Notes: generated by a model from the letters alone, not told the origin. A stretch of DNA of 64,000 bases from Chitinophagaceae bacterium (GCA_023957125.1 JAMLHL010000002.1:124001-188000), one strand, 5' to 3'. Numbered from the stretch's first letter, positions 1 to 10,680 are shown. Made by a program: numbers and translations.

Positions 1-312
1 AAAGAACCAATCGGTGATATTTACCTGTAATTTTCCCGCAAACAACAGCGTATCCTTTTCCAGGTCCTCGATATACAGGTCTTCCAGGTTCATCTTGTTA
101 AGGAGTGTAAAATGAACATGCTTCAGCGTAACCCGGGTTCCGAGGTCTTTTGACAACCGGTGAACGACTCCCTTTACCAAAATATCCTGAACCGGGGGCA
201 GATGGATTAAAACCGCCGTCATTACGATCAGTAACAGTAAAGACAGGGCTGTAATTTTTAATATTTTCAGTGAAGCTTTCAGGCTGGGAAATTGATTTGT
301 AAAAGTAGTCAA
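1..312 (-). CDS. TamB-like translocation/assembly protein, N-terminal part (cut by window edge)
   Basis: The reverse strand reads open for 104 codons to the window edge. A short basic N-terminus is followed by one strong hydrophobic segment (about residues 24-42, ALSLLLLLIVMTAVLIHL), then a stretch of the type PPVQDILVKG...LSKDLGTRVTL...LNKMNLEDLYIEDL, which is the usual start of Bacteroidota TamB/DUF490 proteins. These large inner-membrane-anchored proteins span the periplasm and serve outer-membrane biogenesis or lipid transport. No ATG precedes the membrane segment in this frame; the frame reaches an in-frame stop upstream, and the best start is a TTG just after AGAAAGGG. An internal ATG would lie inside the membrane helix and is unlikely. 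The family call is by pattern; the remainder of the gene is off the window. Confidence 0.62.
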   Translation of the reverse strand, partial: MTTFTNQFPSLKASLKILKITALSLLLLIVMTAVLIHLPPVQDILVKGVVHRLSKDLGTRVTLKHVHFTLLNKMNLEDLYIEDLEKDTLLFAGKLQVNITDWFF

Positions 313-561
313 ACCCTTTCTAAGTACAAATTCGATACCAGTTAAAACGGGGAAATTTAGTACCTGGAACCGGCTATTACCAATGTATTAACGATTAAAA
401 GCCGATAAGATGATAAATTATATCCTGGTTTTTGTTTCTGTTGTTTGTTGGTGTTAAATGAACTGCCAACCGGAAAGTGAAGGCTTGCGCCGTGGGCAAT
501 AACCGGAAAAATGAATTTTCTGATACGAATACATTAACTTCAAATATTAAAACGACTAAAT

Positions 562-1134
562 ATGTTGGAAAATCTATTGACCCTTGTTCAGCAATATGCA
601 GGAGATACTATTGTAAACAACCCTGCCATTCCGGATGATAGAAACCAGGAAGTAATTACAGAAACCTCCGGCGCCATTGCCGGCGGACTGCAGGGCCTGC
701 TGGCGCAGGGCGGCCTGAAAGAGGTTTTGAAAATGTTCAGCGAACAGGGAGGCCAGGTGCAAACCCAGGTGGTAACCCGGCAGATATCTACGGGTCTGGT
801 GCAGAACCTGATGGATAAATTTGGGTTGGACCACAATTCGGCCGGTAATATCGCAGGTAGTTTGGTGCCCAATGTATTGAGCAACCTGGTGCAAAGGACC
901 AACGATGCAAACGACAGCAGTTTTGATATCCAGGGCTTGTTCAACAGCCTGTCCGGTGGAAAAACTTCGGGGATAAATATGCAGGATATGCTTTCGAGGG
1001 TAAAAAGCGGCGCGTTGGATCTGGATGGCGACGGGGATACGGATTTACAAGACCTGATGTTGCTTTTCAATAAAATGGGTGGAGGAAATGGCAGCGGTTT
1101 GCTGGGCAAACTGAAGGGCTTGTTTGGAGGATAG
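562..1134 (+). CDS. Hypothetical protein with a C-terminal EF-hand/dockerin-like acidic loop
   Basis: A 190-residue protein that I do not recognise as a named family. It has no signal peptide or membrane segment. Residues 35-60 and 95-115 are Gly/Leu-rich amphipathic stretches; residues 153-164 read DLDGDGDTDLQD, which fits the 12-residue calcium loop of EF-hands and dockerins (acidic residues at loop positions 1, 3, 5, 7, 9 and 12). The C-terminus is a glycine-rich tail. The general look (small, helical, repeated LxxLV and GLxxLL) resembles DUF937-type proteins but I cannot claim membership. It stands alone between two minus-strand genes; no clear promoter is seen in the 249 bp before it. 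Calcium binding is inferred from the loop only. Confidence 0.7.
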   Translation: MLENLLTLVQQYAGDTIVNNPAIPDDRNQEVITETSGAIAGGLQGLLAQGGLKEVLKMFSEQGGQVQTQVVTRQISTGLVQNLMDKFGLDHNSAGNIAGSLVPNVLSNLVQRTNDANDSSFDIQGLFNSLSGGKTSGINMQDMLSRVKSGALDLDGDGDTDLQDLMLLFNKMGGGNGSGLLGKLKGLFGG

Positions 1135-1188
1135 AATAGCCCGGGTATTATACAAATATGGAACGCAGGCAAAACGGAGCTGCAATCG

Positions 1189-2919
1189 CTAATAAGCCTC
1201 TGCCGAATCATCTCCCCTTTTGTCGGCAACGGCTTCAAAAATATAGCCTTTGCCAGACTTGGTTTTTCCTATTTTAATTACTTCCGTTCTGCCTATGCTG
1301 TTTCTTTGGGTCAGGGTGTAGCCCATAGCTTTCAGCGAATCCGCTATACCGGGAGGGAAATCTTTTTCTATATAAAGTTCATCGGGCAACCATTGATGGT
1401 GAAACTTAGGCGCATTTACCGCATCGGCAGGGCTTAAGCCAAAATCAATCATGTCAACCAGGGTCTGGAATACCGAAGTGGGGATGGTAGTACCACCGGG
1501 TGTGCCTAAAACGAGGTAGGGTTCGCTATTATGCAACACCAGGGTAGGAGTCATAGAGCTTAACATTCTTTTCCCCGGTTCAATAGCATTCGCCTGGTTC
1601 CCGACGGCGCCATACATATTAGGCACGCCGGGCTTGATGCTGAAATCATCCATTTCGTTGTTGAGCAGGAAGCCTGCGCCGCTTACTACGGTCTTACTGC
1701 CATAGGAATCATTGAGGGTAGTGGTTACCGCTGCCATGTTACCCCATTGGTCGGCAACAGAAAGATGGGTGGTTTCTTCACTTTCCGGTATAATGTTTCC
1801 GGCCCCAACCGAAGCGCTGCTGCCCGCTTTCCCCGGGATAAAATCAGCCATCCGCTCCTTCAAATAAGCTTCACCGGTTAAAGTTTTCACCGGCACCTTC
1901 ACAAAATCTTCATCGCCCATATAGACGGCGCGATCGGCAAAAGCTCTTCTCTCTACTTCTGTCATCAATTGCACAGACCGGGGAGAAAGAAAACCCATTT
2001 TTTCAATATCCCGGTTTTCAATCATCTTTAAACATTGTTCCAGGATGATGCCTCCGCTGCTGGGCAGGGGCATGGAAATGATCCTGAATCCCTTGTAATC
2101 GAATTCTTTGGGCTTTCTTTCCACCGCCTCATAATTTTTAAGGTCGTTGAGGGAAATAATGCCATTCCCTTTGTTCATTTCCGCTACGATCTGCCGGGCG
2201 GTTTCCCCTTCGTAAAAACCTTCCTTTCCTTTGTCGCGTATGCGTTTTAGCGTTTCTGATAATTCCATCTGTACGAGGGTATCTCCGGCTTTCCATCCTG
2301 CGCGGTTCACAAAGGCTGTAGGGGACGTATTGTATTGGTTGAAAGCCTCCTGCGTATGATTCAGCGATCCCGCTTCGGCAGCCGTCAGTACGAAACCTTT
2401 TTCCGCCAAATCAATAGCGGGCTGTATTAGTTGCGCGAAGGGAAGTTTAGCGTATTTCAAAGAAGCAAACAATCCGGCAACCGTTCCGGGAACGCCCGCC
2501 GACAAATGTCCCATCCGGCTGAGCCGGGGTACCGGATCCCCCTGTTCATCGAGGTACATGTCGCGGGTTGCCGCCGCCGCGGCTTTTTCCCTGAAATCAA
2601 TAGCCAGGGCGCCTGTATCCCGGAGATGAGCCACCATAAAACCTCCGCCCCCTATATTGCCCGCCCCGGGATAAACTACCGCCAGGGCAAGCTGTGTGGC
2701 AATAGCCGCATCTATGGCATTGCCTCCCTGTTGCAAGATCATCAGTCCCACTTTACTTGCCAGGGGATGAGCCGAAACCACCGCCCCCCGGAAGCCGGTG
2801 ACCCGTTTTTGCGCCGTATATTCGTACGGATTTAAAACGATTTTTGCCGGTTCGTTGCAACCGGTTTCCAATACCAGGGTTGCCGCCAGAACGAACAAAA
2901 AAACGGACGGATATTTCAT
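1189..2919 (-). CDS. ggt: Gamma-glutamyltransferase (glutathione hydrolase), secreted/lipoprotein
   Basis: Gamma-glutamyltransferases cleave the gamma-glutamyl bond of glutathione and related peptides and transfer it to water or amino acids. The precursor (576 residues) has the family hallmarks: RGAVVSAHPLAS and GGNAIDAAIATQLAL near the N-terminus, GNIGGGGF, the autocleavage site TTHLSVAD near residue 390 (the second Thr becomes the nucleophile of the small subunit), NNEMDDFS, and MSSMTPT followed by GTPGG. The start is placed at the ATG giving MKYPSVFLFVLAATLVLETGC, a signal peptide ending in a possible lipobox Cys; the open frame continues 54 codons further upstream but that part has no signal-like character and overlaps the divergent peptidase. 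Expected in the periplasm or on the outer membrane. It is divergent from the M14 peptidase, so both may serve peptide scavenging. Confidence 0.95.
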   Translation of the reverse strand: MKYPSVFLFVLAATLVLETGCNEPAKIVLNPYEYTAQKRVTGFRGAVVSAHPLASKVGLMILQQGGNAIDAAIATQLALAVVYPGAGNIGGGGFMVAHLRDTGALAIDFREKAAAAATRDMYLDEQGDPVPRLSRMGHLSAGVPGTVAGLFASLKYAKLPFAQLIQPAIDLAEKGFVLTAAEAGSLNHTQEAFNQYNTSPTAFVNRAGWKAGDTLVQMELSETLKRIRDKGKEGFYEGETARQIVAEMNKGNGIISLNDLKNYEAVERKPKEFDYKGFRIISMPLPSSGGIILEQCLKMIENRDIEKMGFLSPRSVQLMTEVERRAFADRAVYMGDEDFVKVPVKTLTGEAYLKERMADFIPGKAGSSASVGAGNIIPESEETTHLSVADQWGNMAAVTTTLNDSYGSKTVVSGAGFLLNNEMDDFSIKPGVPNMYGAVGNQANAIEPGKRMLSSMTPTLVLHNSEPYLVLGTPGGTTIPTSVFQTLVDMIDFGLSPADAVNAPKFHHQWLPDELYIEKDFPPGIADSLKAMGYTLTQRNSIGRTEVIKIGKTKSGKGYIFEAVADKRGDDSAEAY

Positions 2920-3034
2920 ACTTTTACTTTGTAGTGGGAAGGTACTAAAACAATTTTGATGACTTCTTTCTTCAGCCCCGTGATTTATGCCGGCGGGTTG
3001 CTTATATTGCTTCACCAAATTAACCATTACCTGG

Positions 3035-5548
3035 ATGAAAAAAGGTATTTGCTTTTTATTGTTGCTGCTGATCGTCTTCACCAGCGGATCTGCACAGGTA
3101 CAATCGCCGGATGATTTCCTCGGTTATAAAATCGGTACCCGGTTCACCCCTCATCATAAAATAGTCAGCTATTTTCAACAGATCGCCACCGCTTCTCCTT
3201 CGATGGTAAAGCTGGAAACCTACGGCACTACATACGAAGGGCGACCTCTCGTAGCGGCGTTTATTTCCCGGGAGGAAAATATGGATCATCTGGAAGATAT
3301 CCGGATCAATAATCTCCGGTTAGCCAATATGGCTTTGGATGATAATGCGCCCAAAGAACAGTCACCCGCCATTGTTTGGCTCAGCTACAATGTACATGGA
3401 AATGAGGCTTCGTCTTCGGAAGCGGCTATGCTCACCCTGTATGAACTGGTGAACCCCGCGAATGCCGGTACCAAAGAATGGCTCAGGAATACGGTGGTGG
3501 TGATAGATCCCTGCGTTAATCCGGATGGCAGGGATCGTTATATCAACTGGTTCAACAGTGTGGCAGGTAAAACTTTTAATCCGCGGTTGAGCGCCAGGGA
3601 GCATCACGAACCCTGGCCGGGCGGACGTACCAATCACTATTACTTCGATCTTAACCGCGACTGGGCCTGGCAATCCCTGGCGGAATCGCAACAAAGGATG
3701 AAACTTTACCGGCAATGGTATCCCCAGATCCACGCCGACTTTCACGAACAGGGCATTAATTCTCCTTACTATTTTGCGCCGGCAGCGCAGCCTTATCACG
3801 AGGCGATTACGTCCTGGCAAAGAGATTTCCAACGAACTATAGGGAAAAACCATGCCCGGTATTTTGATGCCAATGGCTGGCTGTTCTTTACCCGGGAGGT
3901 CTATGATCTCTACTACCCGTCTTACGGCGACACCTACCCTATATATACCGGCGCCATCGGTATGACTTATGAGCAGGCGGGAGGAGGCTCCTCCGGGCTG
4001 GGAGTATATAAAGAAGAAGGAGATACCCTTACCCTGGGAGACCGGGTGCTGCATCACTTTACCACCGGGATGAGCACCATTGAAATTGCTGCTGAAAATT
4101 CGGCTCGGCTGATCGGTGAGTACCACAGGTTTTTTAAGGAGGCGCTATCCAAAGGAACGGGTTTGTATAAAACCTATGTTATCAGATGGGAAGACGCCAA
4201 CACACAGCGCATCGCGGCACTCCTTGAATTGCTGGATAACAATAACATTCAGTATGGTACGGGAAAGGGAAGTGCAAAGGGGTATCATTACTTAACGGGA
4301 CGGGAGGAATCCTTTACCCTGAATGAAAGGGATATCGTGATCAGCGGATTACAGCCTATGTCCACCCTGTTGAGCGTATTGTTTGAACCCAAATCAAAAT
4401 TGGTTGATTCGGCAACTTATGATATTACTGCCTGGGCCTTACCCTATGTTTACGGTGTTAGCGCCTACGCGGTTAAGGAAAAGATCAATATGACGGGCAA
4501 ATACCCTGCAAAACCTTCTTTTTCTAATCCTGAGGCTAACCCTTATGGATACGTTATTCCCTGGGAAGGCATACAAAGCGCCAGAGCAGTAGCCCGGTTG
4601 ATGCGGAAAGGGGTGAAATTAAGAATGGCTACCGCCGATTTTGAAACCAACGGAATGCGTTTTAAAGCCGGTGCTGTTATCGTTGTAAAAATGTCCAATG
4701 GCGGGCTGGGGGATCAACTGTGGAAGCTGGTAGTGGAAAGTTGTAATCAACAACATCTTAAAGCTTACCCGGTAAGTACGGGTTTCTCGGATAAAGGCGC
4801 AGATTTCGGCAGCCAGACGGTGAAGTACATCAAGGCGCCTAAGATTGCCCTGGCGGCGGGGCCGGGCACGCATTCCGGCGCAGTAGGGGAGGCCTGGTTT
4901 TTTATAGAGAGAACCTTGGATTACCCGGTTACGTTAATTGATTTAAACGATTTAACCCCCGCTCATTTAAATGAATTTGATGTATTGGTGTTACCCGATG
5001 GTCAGTACCCTTTCCTTAAAAATAATAAAGACTTTGCCGACCTGGAAAGCTGGATCAATAAGGGCGGGAAACTGATCGCTATGGAAAATGCGGTGGCCCA
5101 ACTGGCAGCCATGAACGAAGGCATACAATTTAAAAAAGAAGAAGAGACCGAAAAGCGGGACGAATACGACGCCCTGAAGAAATATGAAGACCGTGAGCGG
5201 GACCTGATTTCTTCCTATACCCCCGGCTCTATATACAAGGTTCATTTAGACAACAGCCATCCTCTGGCTTTTGGTTATCCCGATTATTATTTTACGCTGA
5301 AAATGGACGATCATGTGTACGAGTTTATTAGCGAAGGCTGGAATGTAGGCGTAATTAAGAAGGAGAACCTGGTAGCGGGGTTTGTGGGTTCGGAGCTGAA
5401 AAAGAGACTGAATGACGGTGTTATTTACGGGGTGCAGGATTTCGGGAAAGGAAACATCATCTACCTGGCCGATAATGTATTGTTCCGGAATTTCTGGGAA
5501 AACGGTAAACTCATGTTCTGCAACGCTTTGTTTCTGGTAGGACATTAA
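3035..5548 (+). CDS. Secreted M14-family zinc carboxypeptidase
   Basis: An 837-residue exported metallopeptidase. The ATG chosen gives a clean Sec signal (MKKGICFLLLLLIVFTSGSAQ); 16 further upstream codons are open but not signal-like. Zinc ligands of M14 enzymes are visible as H121-G-N-E124 in SYNVHGNEASS, with the third ligand in HADFHEQG (H233 or H237); NPDGRDRY matches the substrate-binding region and E313 in MTYEQAGG is the likely catalytic glutamate. The part after about residue 530 lacks peptidase motifs; a segment near 640-690 (LNEFDVLVLPDG...WINKGGKLIAMENA) resembles the glutamine-amidotransferase-like fold often found C-terminal in large Bacteroidota M14 proteins. Probably removes residues from peptide ends in the periplasm; the exact substrate cannot be told. 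Confidence 0.9.
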   Translation: MKKGICFLLLLLIVFTSGSAQVQSPDDFLGYKIGTRFTPHHKIVSYFQQIATASPSMVKLETYGTTYEGRPLVAAFISREENMDHLEDIRINNLRLANMALDDNAPKEQSPAIVWLSYNVHGNEASSSEAAMLTLYELVNPANAGTKEWLRNTVVVIDPCVNPDGRDRYINWFNSVAGKTFNPRLSAREHHEPWPGGRTNHYYFDLNRDWAWQSLAESQQRMKLYRQWYPQIHADFHEQGINSPYYFAPAAQPYHEAITSWQRDFQRTIGKNHARYFDANGWLFFTREVYDLYYPSYGDTYPIYTGAIGMTYEQAGGGSSGLGVYKEEGDTLTLGDRVLHHFTTGMSTIEIAAENSARLIGEYHRFFKEALSKGTGLYKTYVIRWEDANTQRIAALLELLDNNNIQYGTGKGSAKGYHYLTGREESFTLNERDIVISGLQPMSTLLSVLFEPKSKLVDSATYDITAWALPYVYGVSAYAVKEKINMTGKYPAKPSFSNPEANPYGYVIPWEGIQSARAVARLMRKGVKLRMATADFETNGMRFKAGAVIVVKMSNGGLGDQLWKLVVESCNQQHLKAYPVSTGFSDKGADFGSQTVKYIKAPKIALAAGPGTHSGAVGEAWFFIERTLDYPVTLIDLNDLTPAHLNEFDVLVLPDGQYPFLKNNKDFADLESWINKGGKLIAMENAVAQLAAMNEGIQFKKEEETEKRDEYDALKKYEDRERDLISSYTPGSIYKVHLDNSHPLAFGYPDYYFTLKMDDHVYEFISEGWNVGVIKKENLVAGFVGSELKKRLNDGVIYGVQDFGKGNIIYLADNVLFRNFWENGKLMFCNALFLVGH

Positions 5549-5560
5549 AATACAGTTTCT

Positions 5561-5568
5561 TACCTTTG
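5561..5568 (+). promoter_or_regulatory. Bacteroidota -7 promoter element before prfC
   Basis: TACCTTTG fits the TAnnTTTG -7 consensus. It ends only 7 nt before the prfC ATG, so transcription should begin at or within a base or two of the start codon. No good TTTG is seen at the -33 position. Confidence 0.5.
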
Positions 5569-5575
5569 CGCCCCA

Positions 5576-7165
5576 ATGAAATATTCCGAGGAAATAAGCA
5601 GGCGCAAAACCTTTGCCATTATCTCTCACCCGGACGCGGGTAAAACCACCCTAACGGAAAAATTACTGCTTTTTGGCGGCGCTATTCAGACAGCAGGCGC
5701 CGTTAAAAGTAATAAAATAAAAAAGCATGCCACCAGTGATTTCATGGAAATAGAAAGACAGCGCGGCATATCGGTGGCCACCAGTGTAATGACTTTCGAA
5801 TATGAAGGCTACCTGATCAACCTGCTGGATACGCCCGGGCATAAAGATTTTGCCGAAGATACCTACCGTACGCTGACTGCTGTGGACAGCGTAATCCTGG
5901 TGATTGACAGCGTGAACGGTGTGGAGGAACAAACCCGCAGGCTTATGGAGGTATGCAGAATGCGCGATACGCCTGTAATTGTATTTATAAATAAAATGGA
6001 CAGGGATGGCAAACTGCCGTTTGATCTGTTGGAGGAAATTGAGAAAGAACTCCATATACAGCTTCACCCGGTAACCTGGCCCATCAACAGCGGGAAAGAA
6101 TTCAAGGGGGTTTACAACCTGTTTGAAAAAAACCTGCTGCTGTTTGCACCTCACACCAAAGGCAATAGTGAGCAGGTGGAGCAGATCACCGATCTTTCTG
6201 CGCCGGCGCTTTCCGAAAAGATCGGGGAACGCAATGCCAAACAACTTCGTGAAGACGTGGAACTTATTGACGGGGTATTTGGAGCGCTCAATCCGCGGGA
6301 CTACCTGGATGCTATGACGGCGCCCGTTTTTTTTGGAAGCGCCCTGAACAATTTTGGCATTAAAGAAATGCTGGACACTTTCATACGGATAGCTCCCGGT
6401 CCTTTGTGCCGGCATACCTCGGGGGGGGAAGTATGCCCGCAGGATGAGAAATTCAGCGGTTTTATTTTCAAGATCCATGCGAATCTGGATCCCCGGCACC
6501 GCGACAGGATTGCCTTTTTGAGAACCTGTTCCGGAAAATTTGAACGCAATAAATATTATCATCACGTCAGGCTGAACAAGAACATCCGTTTCAGCAATCC
6601 TTATTCCTTTATGGCCAGGCAAAAAGACGTGATTGAAGAAGCCTTCCCCGGAGACGTGGTGGGATTGTTTGATACCGGTAATTTTAAAATCGGGGATACA
6701 CTTACCGAGGGCGCCGATTTTTATTTTACCGGCATTCCCAGTTTCTCTCCCGAGTTATTCCGCGAGGTGATGAATAAAGACCCCATGAAAACAAAACAAC
6801 TGGAAAAAGGTTTGCTGCAATTAACCGATGAAGGCGTGGCACAGTTGTTTACACAGCACGGAGGAAACCGCAAGATCATCGGGTGCGTAGGCGATTTGCA
6901 ATTTGAAGTGATCCAGTATCGCCTGCTTCACGAGTACGGAGCGTCGGTACAGTTCAACGCTCTGCCTTTTTATAAGGCCTGCTGGATCACATCGGACGAC
7001 AGCCGGAAATTAGAAGAATTCATCCGGTTTAAAACCGCCAATATTGTTTTGGATAAAGACGATCATTTGGTTTATCTTGCACAGAGTGAGTGGTTTCTTA
7101 ATACCGAGATCACTAACAATCCGGCCATCAAATTTCATTTCACCAGTGAGATACATAAATCCTGA
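5576..7165 (+). CDS. prfC: Peptide chain release factor 3 (GTPase)
   Basis: RF3 is a translational GTPase that recycles RF1/RF2 from the ribosome after peptide release. The 529-residue protein has the GTPase motifs in order: G1 [13 protein letters not shown] (residues 18-30), G2 region [11 protein letters not shown]3 DTPGHKDF, G4 NKMD. The sequence [17 protein letters not shown] segment (here [14 protein letters not shown]) after G3, and the length, separate RF3 from EF-G. The C-terminal part carries the RF3-type domains II and III ([29 protein letters not shown] [14 protein letters not shown]). The gene is followed after 32 bp by the Sir2 gene on the same strand, so the two may form one transcript. 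Confidence 0.95.
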   Translation: MKYSEEISRRKTFAIISHPDAGKTTLTEKLLLFGGAIQTAGAVKSNKIKKHATSDFMEIERQRGISVATSVMTFEYEGYLINLLDTPGHKDFAEDTYRTLTAVDSVILVIDSVNGVEEQTRRLMEVCRMRDTPVIVFINKMDRDGKLPFDLLEEIEKELHIQLHPVTWPINSGKEFKGVYNLFEKNLLLFAPHTKGNSEQVEQITDLSAPALSEKIGERNAKQLREDVELIDGVFGALNPRDYLDAMTAPVFFGSALNNFGIKEMLDTFIRIAPGPLCRHTSGGEVCPQDEKFSGFIFKIHANLDPRHRDRIAFLRTCSGKFERNKYYHHVRLNKNIRFSNPYSFMARQKDVIEEAFPGDVVGLFDTGNFKIGDTLTEGADFYFTGIPSFSPELFREVMNKDPMKTKQLEKGLLQLTDEGVAQLFTQHGGNRKIIGCVGDLQFEVIQYRLLHEYGASVQFNALPFYKACWITSDDSRKLEEFIRFKTANIVLDKDDHLVYLAQSEWFLNTEITNNPAIKFHFTSEIHKS

Positions 7166-7197
7166 TTTTTTCTCTTTTCATTATCATCCGCTGAGCC

Positions 7198-7890
7198 ATG
7201 CAAAAGAAAAAACTTGTTGTATTAACCGGGGCGGGGATCAGTTCGGAAAGCGGCTTAAAAACTTTCCGCGACAGCGATGGGTTGTGGGAGGGTCATAAAA
7301 TTGAAGATGTGGCCACGCCACGGGCATGGAAAAAAGATCCGGGGCAGGTGTTAACATTCTATAATATGCGCCGAAGGGATGTATTAGACGCAACACCCAA
7401 CGCTGCTCATATCGGATTGGCTGGCCTGGAAAAGGATTTCGAAGTGCAAATTATCACCCAAAACGTGGATGATCTGCATGAACGTGCGGGGTCTTCCCGT
7501 GTGCTGCACCTGCATGGTGAGATTTTAAAGATGCGCAGCGAAAAAGATGAAAGCCTTATATACGATATCAGGGGCGACATCCATTTGGGCGATACCGCTG
7601 CGGATGGCGGTCAGCTGAGACCTCATATTGTATGGTTTGAAGAACCTGTTCCCCTGATTGAAGAAGCGATGGCGGTAACGCAAACGGCTGATTATTTTGC
7701 CGTAATAGGCACTTCCCTGCTGGTATATCCCGCCGCCGGATTATTGCATTACACACCCGTTGGCATACCCGTTTTTATAGTGGATAAGAAGATACCCTAC
7801 CTCTCATCATTGAATAGGGTAACCGCCATAGAAAAGCCGGCAACGGAAGGCGTGAAACAATTAGCAGCGTTGTTGACAAACCCGGAATAG
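7198..7890 (+). CDS. cobB: Sir2-family NAD-dependent protein deacylase (class III, zinc-less)
   Basis: Sirtuins remove acyl groups from lysines using NAD. Visible motifs in the 230-residue protein: GAGISSESGLKTFR (NAD loop, residues 9-22), TQNVDDLHERAG with the catalytic His shortly after in LHLHGE, and a C-terminal GTSLLVYPAAGL. FYNMRRRDV contains the Tyr-x-x-Arg pair that, in class III sirtuins (CobB, SIRT5), favours acidic acyl groups such as succinyl. The zinc-binding Cys pairs normally found after HLHG are absent; the stretch reads EILKMRSEKDESLIYDIRGD. This zinc-less form is common in Bacteroidota homologues, so it is a lineage trait rather than damage. The gene likely shares the prfC transcript. 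Confidence 0.92.
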   Translation: MQKKKLVVLTGAGISSESGLKTFRDSDGLWEGHKIEDVATPRAWKKDPGQVLTFYNMRRRDVLDATPNAAHIGLAGLEKDFEVQIITQNVDDLHERAGSSRVLHLHGEILKMRSEKDESLIYDIRGDIHLGDTAADGGQLRPHIVWFEEPVPLIEEAMAVTQTADYFAVIGTSLLVYPAAGLLHYTPVGIPVFIVDKKIPYLSSLNRVTAIEKPATEGVKQLAALLTNPE

Positions 7891-7994
7891 AACCAATCAC
7901 CTGCTTTCATTTTGACAGATCGTGCTATCCACACAGAGTGGACAAAAAAAGCGATAAAAAGGCTGAAATTAAAAATAAAAAGGCTTAAAATCAG

Positions 7995-8002
7995 TACCTT
8001 TG
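7995..8002 (+). promoter_or_regulatory. Bacteroidota -7 promoter element before gyrA
   Basis: TACCTTTG matches TAnnTTTG and lies 59 nt before the gyrA start codon in a 171-bp intergenic region that is AT-rich. No TTTG sits at the expected -33 distance. Confidence 0.5.
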
Positions 8003-8061
8003 CGCTTATTTTAAGAAACGTCTTCATTAACTAACATTCAGATAAGTTACAGCAGAAAATT

Positions 8062-10608
8062 ATGGAAGATAATTTGGAGCCCCGGGAGACCAATGACATT
8101 AACCGCATCATACAGGTGAATATTGAAGAGCAGATGAAAACTGCTTACATTGACTACTCCATGAGTGTTATCGTGGGCAGGGCATTGCCTGATGTAAGAG
8201 ATGGGTTGAAACCGGTTCACCGGCGTATTTTATATGCCATGAATGACCTGGGGTTGAATTACAACAAATCCTATAAGAAATCGGCCCGTGTGGTAGGGGA
8301 GGTGCTGGGTAAGTATCACCCGCATGGCGACTCTTCCGTTTATGATGCCATGGTGCGTATGGCACAGGATTGGAACATGCGTTACACGTTGGTGGACAAG
8401 CAGGGGAATTTCGGTAACCAGGATGGTGACGGTCCGGCAGCGATGCGATATACGGAGGTAAGATTGCAGCGGCTCGCGGAGCACATGCTCGATGATATAG
8501 AAAAAGACACGGTGGATTTTCAACCCAATTTCGACGATTCGGAAAAAGAACCCGTGATCCTGCCAACCCGTATCCCGCAGTTGCTGGTAAACGGCTCCAG
8601 CGGAATTGCCGTGGGGATGGCTACCAATATGATGCCGCATAACCTGTCGGAAGTGATTGACGGTTGTATTGCTTATATTGACGACAAGGAAATCAGTATT
8701 GACGACCTGATCAAATTTGTGAAAGCGCCCGACTTTCCTACGGGTGGCATCATTTACGGGTATGAAGGAATCCGTGCGGGGATGCACACGGGGAGAGGGA
8801 GAGTGGTGCTGCGCGGGAAATTACATATTGATACCAAGCCCAGCGGGAGGGAACAGGTCATTATTACCGAAGTGCCCTACCAGGTAAGCCGGGATGTGCT
8901 TACGAATAAAATAGGGGAGCTGGTGAATGAAAAAGTGATAGACGGGATAGCCCATGTGAACAACGAATCGAACGATAAGGAAGGCACCCGGATAGTGATA
9001 GACCTGAAGAGGGATGCTATTGCCAACGTGGTTGTTAACCACCTGTACAAACATACCGAACTGCAAACTTCCTATGGCATCAACAACGTGGCCATAGTAA
9101 ATGGCAGACCCCAGGTGCTTAACCTGAAAGACCTGATCAGTGAGTTTGTGGCGTTCAGGCACGAGGTGGTGGTAAGGCGGGCTCAATACGAGTTACGAGA
9201 GGCGGAAAAGAAAGCGCATATTTTAAGGGGATACCTCATAGCCCTGGATCACCTGGACGAAGTGATTGCCCTGATCCGTAGTTCCTCCACCCCGGAAATA
9301 GCCAGGGAAAGCCTGATCAGCGCGGGCTGGGGGCTGGATGAAGTGCAGGCTAAGGCCATACTTGAATTGCGGTTGCAGCGCCTCACCGGCATGGAGCGCG
9401 ATAAGATCCGGGCGGAATACGATGAGATCATGAGACAGATTGCCTATCTCACCGAACTCCTCGGAAATGAAGGAATGCGCTATGAACTTATTAAAAAGGA
9501 ACTTCTTGAAATAAAAGATAAATTCGGCGACGAGCGTAAATCTGAAATCCAGTACCTCGCTGATGAAATGCGTGTGGAAGATCTGATAGAAGAGGAAGAC
9601 GTAGTGATCACCATTTCTCATCACGGATATATTAAGAGAACGCCTGCCAATGAATACCGGCAGCAAAACAGAGGCGGCAGGGGAGCTATTGGGGGCCGCA
9701 CAAAAGAGGAGGACTGGATCGAGCACCTGTTTGTAGCATCCACTCATCACACGATGTTGTTTTTTACCGAAAAAGGAAGGTGTTTCTGGTTGAAAGTATA
9801 TCAATTACCTGATGGCGATAAAACCAGCAAGGGCCGCGCCATTCAAAACCTGATCCAAATTCCCCCGGACGATAAGATACGGGCTATTATAGCGGTAAAA
9901 AATCTGGAAGACGATGAATTTGTAAAAAGCCATTATATTGTACTTTGCACCCGGAAAGGCACGATCAAGAAAACACTTTTGCAGGATTTTAGCAGACCGC
10001 GTGCAACCGGGGTAAATGCCATTACCATCGTAGAAGGAGATGAGCTGCTGGAAGCGAAGATGACCGACGGAAATTGCGATATTATGATGGCTGTTAAAAG
10101 CGGCAGAGCCATCCGTTTCCCGGAAAGTAAAGTACGCTCTACCGGCAGAGGCGCCATTGGAGTAGCCGGCATTGAAGTGGATAATGAACACGATGAAGTG
10201 GTTGGCATGATTTGTGTAAAAAAGGACGACAATACAAGAACCGTGCTGGTGGTGAGTGAAAAAGGATTTGGTAAACGCACCGCTATCACGGATGAATCCG
10301 GTGAAGAGATATACCGGATCACCAACCGGGGCGGCAAAGGCGTAAAAACTATTCACGTTACGGAAAAAACCGGCTCTCTTGTGGGTATTTTAGGGGTAAC
10401 CGAAGAAGAGGACCTGATGATTACCTGCAGATCGGGAATTACTATCCGGATGGCTGTCCACCAGGTGAGCCGGCAGGGAAGAGCCACCCAGGGCGTTAAA
10501 CTGATCCGGCTTGATGAAGACGATGCCATAGCCGCTATTACAAAGTTGGATCCTTATGAGTCCGCGGGCGGCAACGAAGCCGATGAAAACAATACGGAAC
10601 CGGAATAA
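8062..10608 (+). CDS. gyrA: DNA gyrase subunit A
   Basis: The breakage-reunion subunit of gyrase, which introduces negative supercoils together with GyrB. At 848 residues it has the full family length. Y130 in [10 protein letters not shown] is the catalytic tyrosine. The quinolone region [17 protein letters not shown] carries Ser91 and Asp95, the residues of the susceptible state in well-studied GyrA proteins. A GyrA box QNRGGRG (residues 535-541) begins the C-terminal beta-pinwheel, which argues for GyrA rather than topoisomerase IV ParC. The C-terminus is acidic ([10 protein letters not shown]), common in gyrases. The neighbour downstream is a TPR protein on the same strand 72 bp later. Confidence 0.97.
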   Translation: MEDNLEPRETNDINRIIQVNIEEQMKTAYIDYSMSVIVGRALPDVRDGLKPVHRRILYAMNDLGLNYNKSYKKSARVVGEVLGKYHPHGDSSVYDAMVRMAQDWNMRYTLVDKQGNFGNQDGDGPAAMRYTEVRLQRLAEHMLDDIEKDTVDFQPNFDDSEKEPVILPTRIPQLLVNGSSGIAVGMATNMMPHNLSEVIDGCIAYIDDKEISIDDLIKFVKAPDFPTGGIIYGYEGIRAGMHTGRGRVVLRGKLHIDTKPSGREQVIITEVPYQVSRDVLTNKIGELVNEKVIDGIAHVNNESNDKEGTRIVIDLKRDAIANVVVNHLYKHTELQTSYGINNVAIVNGRPQVLNLKDLISEFVAFRHEVVVRRAQYELREAEKKAHILRGYLIALDHLDEVIALIRSSSTPEIARESLISAGWGLDEVQAKAILELRLQRLTGMERDKIRAEYDEIMRQIAYLTELLGNEGMRYELIKKELLEIKDKFGDERKSEIQYLADEMRVEDLIEEEDVVITISHHGYIKRTPANEYRQQNRGGRGAIGGRTKEEDWIEHLFVASTHHTMLFFTEKGRCFWLKVYQLPDGDKTSKGRAIQNLIQIPPDDKIRAIIAVKNLEDDEFVKSHYIVLCTRKGTIKKTLLQDFSRPRATGVNAITIVEGDELLEAKMTDGNCDIMMAVKSGRAIRFPESKVRSTGRGAIGVAGIEVDNEHDEVVGMICVKKDDNTRTVLVVSEKGFGKRTAITDESGEEIYRITNRGGKGVKTIHVTEKTGSLVGILGVTEEEDLMITCRSGITIRMAVHQVSRQGRATQGVKLIRLDEDDAIAAITKLDPYESAGGNEADENNTEPE

Positions 10609-10680
10609 TGTATTCGTCTTATATAATTGATATTATATTTAATCAAAAAACCTGTTATCATTTTCTAAACAAAAATCAAT

